Both the position numbers and the translations under genes were made by a program. From Lewinellaceae bacterium (lineage in GTDB: Bacteria; Bacteroidota; Bacteroidia; Chitinophagales; Saprospiraceae), in assembly GCA_020636005.1 (NCBI GenBank), contig JACJYR010000001.1, positions 692,001 through 756,000 on the forward strand: a DNA stretch of 64,000 bases. The letters run 5' to 3'. This document shows positions 58,453-64,000 of this stretch, in pieces. The stretch's first letter is position 1. The number at the start of each line of letters is the position of its first letter. A model generated the notes under the pieces. It worked only from the letters and a program-made list of their open reading frames with translations, was not told where the DNA came from and made no database searches.

Positions 58453-61374
58453 ATGCCAACCACTCCCGACGCTAAAGTCAAAAAGTCCACAGTCCGCTCC
58501 AAAGGAGTCCTTTCAGACAGTCCGAAACCGAAGAAGCAACCTGAAATCCCAGTAGAGCAGGCCACCATCAGAAACACCATTTTCATCAAAGGCGCCCGGG
58601 CCAACAACCTGAAAAACATAGACCTGGAAATCCCCAAAAACCGCCTCGTTGTCGTCACGGGCGTATCGGGCAGCGGCAAGTCGTCCATTACGATGGACAC
58701 GCTCTATGCAGAAGGGCAGCGCCGCTATGTAGAAAGCCTGAGCAGCTATGCCCGCCAGTTTTTGGGCCGCATGAAAAAGCCGGACGTGGACTACATCAAA
58801 GGAATTTGCCCGGCCATCGCCATCGAACAGAAAGTGAGCACCAGCAATGCCCGCTCCACGGTCGGCACGCTGACTGAAATATACGACTACCTGCGGCTGC
58901 TGTATGCGAGGGTCGGGCGCACATATTCGCCCGTCAGTGGGGAGGAGGTGAAGCGGCATTTCGTGAGCGACGTGGTTGATTTTATTCAAAAACAGGAAGA
59001 AGATACGAAAGTGCAGCTCTTCATCCCGCTGCCCGTGAAATACAAGGATCGCACCCTGAAACAGGAACTGAACCTGCTACTGCAAAAAGGCTATACCCGC
59101 CTCTCTTGGGATAATGAAATGCACCAAATTCAAGACCTCCTCGAAGGCGGCGGTTTTGATTTAACAAAAACACTCGACCAATACGGCAGTGAAGACCTCC
59201 GCATTTTGGTGGACCGTTTTGTGGTGAAAAAGGACGAAGAAGAAAACCGCAAGCGCATCGCCGACTCCGTCCAAACCGCCCTGTACGAATCCGAAGGCGA
59301 AGCTATTGTTGAACTCATTGACCATTCACCATTGACCATTCACCATTTCAATACCCGCTTCGAACTGGACGGTATGGAGTTCCTCGAACCCAATCCGCAA
59401 CTTTTCAATTTCAACAACCCCTATGGTGCTTGCCCAACCTGCGAAGGGTTCAGCCGGGTGATGGGCATTGCAGAGGATAAGGTCATTCCCGACCCGACGA
59501 AAAGCGTGTACGAAGGGGCCGTCGCCTGTTGGTCGGGCGAGAAGTACGGCGAGATGCTGAATGACTTTTTGAAAGTGGCGCACATCTTTGATTTTCCGGT
59601 TCACCGGCCCTACCAGGATTTGACAAAAGCCCAGCAGCGGCTGCTCTGGACGGGTAACCAGCATTTTTGGGGCATCAACGCTTTTTTCAAAGAGTTGGAG
59701 GAAAAACTTTATAAAATCCAAAACCGGGTGATGCTGGCCCGCTACCGGGGGCGCACCGTTTGCCCGGATTGTATGGGGGGCAGGCTGCGGCCAGAAGCAA
59801 CTTATGTGAAGGTGGCCGACAAGGCCATCACGGAACTGATCGAGATGCCCATAGACGAGTTGTTGGCATTTTTTGAAAATATCGAACTGTCGGAAACGGA
59901 GCAGAAAATTGCCAGTCGCCTGTTGTTGGAAGCAAAAAACCGCCTCCGCTTCATGGTCGGTGTTGGCTTAAAATATTTGACCATCAACCGCCTGTCAAAC
60001 TCATTGAGTGGCGGAGAAACGCAGCGCATCAACCTCACCCGCACCCTCGGCAGCAACCTGACCGCCTCCATGTACATCCTCGACGAACCCAGCGTGGGCC
60101 TCCATCCACGGGACACGGGCCGCTTGGTGGAGGTTTTGAAAAACCTGCGTGACCTGGGCAATACGGTCGTGGTAGTGGAACATGAAGAGGACGTCATAAA
60201 GAATGCCGACTACCTCGTGGACATTGGCCCGGCAGCGGGCATACATGGTGGCGAGGTCGTTTTTGCTGGCCCTTTTGAACATATTTACAAAGAGGCATCG
60301 GACAGCCTGACCACCAAATACATGACCGGCCGCATGTCCATCCCCGTGCCGAAGGTTCGCCGTAAGGCAGTGAAATGGATAGAGTTGAAAGGTTGCCGTC
60401 AGCACAATTTGAAAAACATTGATGTCAAAATCCCACTCAACTGCATGACGGTCGTCTCCGGCGTGAGCGGCAGCGGAAAGACGACTTTGATAAAAGACAT
60501 CCTCTACCCTGCCCTCAAAAGGCACTTCGATGAACCGACCGCCAAAGCGCCAGGCCAGTTCAGCGATTTGGTCGGCGACCTGAAAGGCATCACGCAGGTA
60601 GAGTTGGTGAACCAAAGCCCCATTGGCCGCTCCAGCCGCTCCAACCCGGTGACGTATGTGAAAGCTTACGACAGCATCCGCAACCTGATGTCCAACCAGC
60701 AACTGAGCCGTATCCGGGGCTACAAACCCGGCTTTTTCAGCTTCAATGTGGAAGGTGGCCGCTGCGAGACCTGCCAGGGCGAAGGTGAGCAGGTTATCGA
60801 GATGCAGTTCCTCGCTGATGTGCGCCTGGAGTGCGAGGACTGCAAGGGCAAGCGCTTCAAACCGGAAATACTCGACGTGAAATACAATGGCAAGGACATC
60901 TACGAAATCCTCGAACTCAGTGTGGAGGAAGCCCTCGATTTCTTTGCCGACCAAAAGGATATCGTCAATAAAATACAGCCATTGATGGACGTGGGCCTCG
61001 GCTATGTGAAACTTGGCCAGAGCAGCAGCACCCTCTCCGGTGGCGAGGCGCAGCGGGTGAAACTGGCCAGCTTCCTCATCGGCGGCAGCGGCAAGAATCC
61101 CCTGCTGTTTATCTTTGACGAGCCGACCACCGGCCTCCACTTCCACGACATCCGCAAACTGCTGGACGCCCTGAATGCGCTGGTGGAAAACGGCCACACC
61201 GTGCTCGTCGTGGAACATAACATGGAGGTGATAAAATCGGCGGACTGGATCGTTGACCTTGGGCCGGATGGCGGGAAGGACGGCGGGCATTTGGTTTTTC
61301 AGGGGCGACCGGAGGAGTTGGTAAAGGTGGATGCGTCTTGGACGGGGAAGTATTTGGGGGAGAAGTTGAGGTAG
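58453..61374 (+). CDS. uvrA: Excinuclease ABC subunit A
   Basis: A 973-residue UvrA with two ABC ATPase modules, of typical length. First Walker A: VVVTGVSGSGKSSITMDTLY at about residues 73-92; signature NSLSGGETQRINLTR with Walker B MYILDEPSVGLHP; second Walker A TVVSGVSGSGKTTLIKDILY and signature STLSGGEAQRVKLAS. Zinc-binding cysteines appear in YGACPTCEGFSR, TVCPDCMGGR, GRCETCQGEGE and LECEDCKGKRF. It recognises DNA damage for nucleotide excision repair and loads UvrB. Confidence 0.98.
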   Translation: MPTTPDAKVKKSTVRSKGVLSDSPKPKKQPEIPVEQATIRNTIFIKGARANNLKNIDLEIPKNRLVVVTGVSGSGKSSITMDTLYAEGQRRYVESLSSYARQFLGRMKKPDVDYIKGICPAIAIEQKVSTSNARSTVGTLTEIYDYLRLLYARVGRTYSPVSGEEVKRHFVSDVVDFIQKQEEDTKVQLFIPLPVKYKDRTLKQELNLLLQKGYTRLSWDNEMHQIQDLLEGGGFDLTKTLDQYGSEDLRILVDRFVVKKDEEENRKRIADSVQTALYESEGEAIVELIDHSPLTIHHFNTRFELDGMEFLEPNPQLFNFNNPYGACPTCEGFSRVMGIAEDKVIPDPTKSVYEGAVACWSGEKYGEMLNDFLKVAHIFDFPVHRPYQDLTKAQQRLLWTGNQHFWGINAFFKELEEKLYKIQNRVMLARYRGRTVCPDCMGGRLRPEATYVKVADKAITELIEMPIDELLAFFENIELSETEQKIASRLLLEAKNRLRFMVGVGLKYLTINRLSNSLSGGETQRINLTRTLGSNLTASMYILDEPSVGLHPRDTGRLVEVLKNLRDLGNTVVVVEHEEDVIKNADYLVDIGPAAGIHGGEVVFAGPFEHIYKEASDSLTTKYMTGRMSIPVPKVRRKAVKWIELKGCRQHNLKNIDVKIPLNCMTVVSGVSGSGKTTLIKDILYPALKRHFDEPTAKAPGQFSDLVGDLKGITQVELVNQSPIGRSSRSNPVTYVKAYDSIRNLMSNQQLSRIRGYKPGFFSFNVEGGRCETCQGEGEQVIEMQFLADVRLECEDCKGKRFKPEILDVKYNGKDIYEILELSVEEALDFFADQKDIVNKIQPLMDVGLGYVKLGQSSSTLSGGEAQRVKLASFLIGGSGKNPLLFIFDEPTTGLHFHDIRKLLDALNALVENGHTVLVVEHNMEVIKSADWIVDLGPDGGKDGGHLVFQGRPEELVKVDASWTGKYLGEKLR

Positions 61375-61411
61375 ACCTCACAACTGCCTTTTACGACAAA
61401 TAATATTTTTC

Positions 61412-61565
61412 GTTCTTTGACCAATCGTGTAGAAAAAGGAAAACCGTTAAAACGGTTTTTCACATAAGCTATTGATTATCAACCTACGAATTAAGTCGTG
61501 GGTTAAAAGACAGCTATTTTATTTAGCCGTTTTAACGGCTTAACACACGGCTTGTCAAAGAACCA
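61412..61565. repeat. REP-like nested palindrome element 2
   Basis: GTTCTTTGACCAATC on the left mirrors GGCTTGTCAAAGAAC on the right. Inside, in the same order as at 32014-32167: AACCGTTAAAACGGTT, a palindrome around CGAATTAAGTCG with GTGGGTT, and AGCCGTTTTAACGGCT. No transposase nearby. Confidence 0.78.
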
Positions 61566-61859
61566 TATTTTTAAGAAAACAAACGCTGCTGTGGCAAAAG
61601 CCCTACCGCACCAAATCGTCAAAGAAACACCAATTTTGAATGGCTGGACGATAACGCACTGCCCTACCAAACGAAGCTTGTAGGATCCTCAATGGGCGGT
61701 TGATTTTGGCGCTGAAAAGATAATCGCAGCAGAGCGAGGTACCGAAAAAATTGCAGTAGCGGCTGAAAGTTTTTCTGGTTACAGCCGCACAATAGCGAGA
61801 TTTTGGTGGGGAAAGAACTCGAACAAAGGGGCGTAGAGAATTGGACAGCTTGGCGGGGT
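61566..61859. other. Intergenic, nothing recognised
   Basis: Between the REP-like element and the end of the minus-strand O-antigen ligase-like gene. No ORF with protein character, no terminator with a T run. Confidence 0.35.
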
Positions 61860-63179
61860 TCAGACCAGAATATCTCCGGGAGGCAACGGGGTACGCTGTG
61901 GCATGATGGGGCGGCTGGCAGGTTTGGCATTCGATAAATAGTTCAGCCCGATGAGCAGGAAGAACAGGAAGAGCGATACGCCGAAGTTGTTCTCGATGGT
62001 GTTTTCCATCCAGAAAGACATAAACACGATGGCATGGAGGGCCAGGAAAAGCGGGTTGCGGTAGTTTTTTTGATAAAAAACCGGAAAGAAAAAGCCGGCC
62101 AGGAAGATGGCCAAGCCAACAACGCCGGTTCCTGCATAGACCGTGATGAACTGGTTGTGGGGCATCCTGAAATGGTAGTTGTCCCGGTAGTGGGCCTCAT
62201 AGGCAACCTTTACAGCCTGTCTGAGATCGCCGGCACCGATGCCGAAAACGGGGTGCGCATTGCCAATGCACAGGCCCACCTTCATGGAGACCAGCCGCTC
62301 CGAATCCGGATAGTTGGCACCGCTGCCCTGGACAAACTGTTGGTAGTCCCACCTGGCGTAATCTATTTTCAGTTTGAAGCTGGGCACGGTGAAATAGGCC
62401 ACTACCGGCAGGGCAATGATGCCCGCTATGCCGGCCAGCCCCACCAGGTATTTCTTTTTTGCCAATACAAAATAGCACGCCAGCACGGACAGCGCCAGGT
62501 ACAGCGCCAATAGCCCGCTGCGCACGGACAGTACGTGGATAAAAATGAACAGGAACAGGGTCAGCCCACCGATGAAGTACCGCTCTGCCGGGTGCTGAAA
62601 ATGGAACCTCTCCATCCAGAGTGCCAGCCCGCCGATGATGGCCAGGGCCAGGGTAAGGCTGAACCGGATGTGGTTGGAAGGGGTGGGCAAATGGCCGCCC
62701 CTGCCGAGGTCGCCCATCACGGCATCGAAGCTCATGGCGAAATTGATCAGCACGTAAAGGCTGATGATGGACATCGTTACCAACAGGAAATAGAGGATGG
62801 TCAGGATTTCCCGTTTACGCAGGGCAGGCATGGCGGCAAAGGCAAAAGGCAGCACCAGGAAGGGGAGTTTGATGCGCAACCGCTCAAGGGTGTAGCCCAT
62901 ATCGCTGGACCAAAGTGCCGAGACCAGCACGATAAGAAAAGGTACAGAAACAGCCAGCCATGCTTTGTAGCCCCAATATTTTTCTACGTCCTTTTTCAGG
63001 GAATCCCGCATGGTCAGGCTGACTTTGGGGCCGTCAATTTTCAGCTGGAACAAGGCCAGAAGCACCAGGGCTATCATGGCCACCGACAGGACGAACTCTG
63101 CCGACACCACCATGCTCACCAGCCAGATGAACAGAAAAACGATGGATTGTGCCTTATAGGATTGCAGGAGGGTTTGCAT
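61860..63179 (-). CDS. O-antigen ligase / polymerase-like membrane protein
   Basis: A 439-residue polytopic membrane protein with about 11-12 hydrophobic segments (SIVFLFIWLVSMVVSAEFVL, VAMIALVLLALFQL, FLVLPFAFAAMPAL, YFLLVTMSIISLYVLINFAM). A large loop holds GIGAGDLRQAVKVAYEAHYR and MPHNQFITVYAGTGVVGLAI, the H-N region typical of the Wzy_C/WaaL family. It would ligate or polymerise surface polysaccharide at the periplasmic face. No other polysaccharide gene is in the window, so which of the two roles applies is open. Confidence 0.85.
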   Translation of the reverse strand: MQTLLQSYKAQSIVFLFIWLVSMVVSAEFVLSVAMIALVLLALFQLKIDGPKVSLTMRDSLKKDVEKYWGYKAWLAVSVPFLIVLVSALWSSDMGYTLERLRIKLPFLVLPFAFAAMPALRKREILTILYFLLVTMSIISLYVLINFAMSFDAVMGDLGRGGHLPTPSNHIRFSLTLALAIIGGLALWMERFHFQHPAERYFIGGLTLFLFIFIHVLSVRSGLLALYLALSVLACYFVLAKKKYLVGLAGIAGIIALPVVAYFTVPSFKLKIDYARWDYQQFVQGSGANYPDSERLVSMKVGLCIGNAHPVFGIGAGDLRQAVKVAYEAHYRDNYHFRMPHNQFITVYAGTGVVGLAIFLAGFFFPVFYQKNYRNPLFLALHAIVFMSFWMENTIENNFGVSLFLFFLLIGLNYLSNAKPASRPIMPQRTPLPPGDILV

Positions 63180-63236
63180 AAATTGGATTAAAAAAACCGT
63201 GGGACAAAGGGTAAAAGGTTTTTAGGAACCAATCCT

Positions 63237-63244
63237 TACTTTTG
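63237..63244 (+). promoter_or_regulatory. -7 box for pheS
   Basis: TACTTTTG, an exact TAnnTTTG, 87 bases before the pheS ATG. No clear -33 element. Confidence 0.42.
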
Positions 63245-63330
63245 CGGCTAGTGTTGGCGGGGAGAATGTCTAAAAGCCCTGTTTTCATGGGCTTCCACGT
63301 TCCAACCTAAATTCACCAATCCGACCAGCT

Positions 63331-64000
63331 ATGTCCGATGCTTTTGAAAATGTAAAACGCCTGATTGCTGAAATAGCAGCGGCTACTCCGCAGTCAAAGG
63401 ACGAACTCGAACAGTTCCGCATCCAATACCTCGGCTCGAAGAACGTCATCAAGCCCTTGTTCGGCGAAATTAGAAATGTTCCGAACGAACAGAAAAAAGA
63501 ATATGGGCAATTGGTGAATGAAGCCAAAGAAAGCGCCGAGCGGAAGTTTGCAGAATTGCAGGAAACCCTCGAAGCTGCCAGCAGCGATGCCGGTGCAGAC
63601 CTGCTCGACCTCACCCGCCCCGGCGAGCCGCTCGAACTGGGCAGCCGCCACCCCATCGCCACCACGCTCAACCGCATCGTGAGCATCTTCCAGCGCATGG
63701 GCTTCACCGTGGCCGAAGGCCCCGACATCGAAGACGATTGGCACAATTTCACCGCCATGAACACGCCGGAAGACCACCCCGCACGGGACATGCAGGACAC
63801 TTTTTACCTCAGCGGCAGCACCCAACTGCTACTGCGCACCCACACCTCGCCCGTGCAGGCACGGGTGATGACCTCGCAGCAGCCCCCCATCCGCATCATC
63901 GCCCCCGGCAGGGTCTATCGCAACGAGACGATCAGTGCCCGCTCCCACGCACAGTTTCACCAGGTGGAAGGGCTGTATGTGGACGAGGGCGTGAGCTTTG
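63331..64000 (+). CDS. pheS: Phenylalanine--tRNA ligase alpha subunit (3' end outside the window)
   Basis: The first 223 codons of pheS, cut by the window end. N-terminal coiled-coil domain: MSDAFENVKRLIAEIAAATP, RIQYLGSKNVIKPLFGEIRN. The catalytic core begins at DLTRPGEPLELGSRHPIATT and contains FTVAEGPDIEDDWHNFTAMN, motif 2 region LLRTHTSPVQARVM and RVYRNETISARSHAQFHQVE. It charges tRNA-Phe together with PheT. Confidence 0.96.
   Translation, partial: MSDAFENVKRLIAEIAAATPQSKDELEQFRIQYLGSKNVIKPLFGEIRNVPNEQKKEYGQLVNEAKESAERKFAELQETLEAASSDAGADLLDLTRPGEPLELGSRHPIATTLNRIVSIFQRMGFTVAEGPDIEDDWHNFTAMNTPEDHPARDMQDTFYLSGSTQLLLRTHTSPVQARVMTSQQPPIRIIAPGRVYRNETISARSHAQFHQVEGLYVDEGVSF

Noticed and set aside
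63266..63310. A 14-codon ORF (MSKSPVFMGFHVPT) with a small AAGCCC/GGGCTT hairpin before pheS, as a possible Phe attenuator
   Set aside because: Only two scattered Phe codons, a hairpin overlapping the ORF and no T tract. Unlike the Cys leaders it has no run of regulatory codons.
1..64000. tRNA genes, rRNA, CRISPR arrays and riboswitches
   Set aside because: No cloverleaf with a T-loop motif, no regular spacer-repeat array and no recognisable riboswitch core was found by eye; a covariance-model scan would be decisive.

Overview
The window looks like chromosomal DNA of a Bacteroidota bacterium, most likely a Saprospiria/Lewinella-type lineage. The evidence is T9SS C-terminal sorting domains, a TonB receptor with a carboxypeptidase-like N-terminal domain, DUF3137, DUF5683, DUF6438 and DUF1080 proteins, a parA-parB-DUF5683 block, -7 promoter boxes of the TAnnTTTG type and no Shine-Dalgarno signals. 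The lineage below phylum is inference. No rRNA, tRNA, CRISPR array, prophage or intact transposase gene was seen.

Layout. 0.2-3.1 kb: a crotonase and a fused alpha/beta 2-oxoacid dehydrogenase E1. 3.5-13.2 kb: a small T9SS protein, a DPE2-like 4-alpha-glucanotransferase, an AraC regulator, a serine hydrolase and small secreted proteins. 13.6-21.3 kb: a large beta-propeller T9SS protein, a TonB receptor, an ECF sigma factor with a short partner protein, and a DUF3137 protein. 21.4-31.9 kb: a sulfite-reduction, siroheme and early tetrapyrrole locus in one orientation (sulfite/nitrite reductase, cobA, precorrin-2 dehydrogenase, cysH, hemA, hemC, hemD, hemB, hemL). 32.2-35.8 kb: a frameshifted small gene, a double-DUF1080 protein and a Tat-exported Gfo/Idh oxidoreductase. 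36-46 kb: thioredoxin, an Lrp regulator, a TraB/GumN protein, DUF5683-parB-parA, a metallo-hydrolase, a FAS1 lipoprotein, an OmpA protein, an anchored coiled-coil protein and a flavin reductase. 46.1-48.3 kb: paaABC. 48.9-51.7 kb: an alpha-oxoamine synthase beside a multi-TM histidine kinase. 52-64 kb: a membrane protein, yidC, a DUF6438 lipoprotein, a phosphoesterase, uvrA, an O-antigen ligase-like protein and the start of pheS.

Main discovery. In front of the sulfite reductase, after an exact Bacteroidota-type promoter (21456-21488), lie two consecutive unannotated leader ORFs made largely of cysteine codons (21518-21574 with five consecutive Cys; 21696-21791 with seven consecutive Cys plus two more). 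Each is followed at once by a strong intrinsic terminator (21595-21634; 21814-21849). In each, the 3' end of the leader ORF can pair with the 5' arm of the following terminator. This is the architecture of ribosome-mediated transcription attenuation, here in tandem, sensing cysteinyl-tRNA supply ahead of the genes that make sulfide for cysteine. The downstream genes supply everything from glutamyl-tRNA to siroheme, the cofactor of the reductase, so the attenuator could set cofactor supply together with sulfur reduction.

The second notable locus (48.9-51.7 kb) pairs a CqsA/LqsA-type enzyme with a membrane histidine kinase, which resembles alpha-hydroxyketone signalling modules of Proteobacteria. 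The kinase looks chimeric: an AT-rich membrane half is joined to a GC-richer transmitter half.

Non-coding DNA is crowded with small palindromic elements: a ~111-bp family (five copies plus degenerate ones), a 133-bp family with terminal inverted repeats (two copies plus a core), REP-like nested palindromes (three, one inserted into another repeat with an apparent target duplication), and hairpins built of short tandem units.
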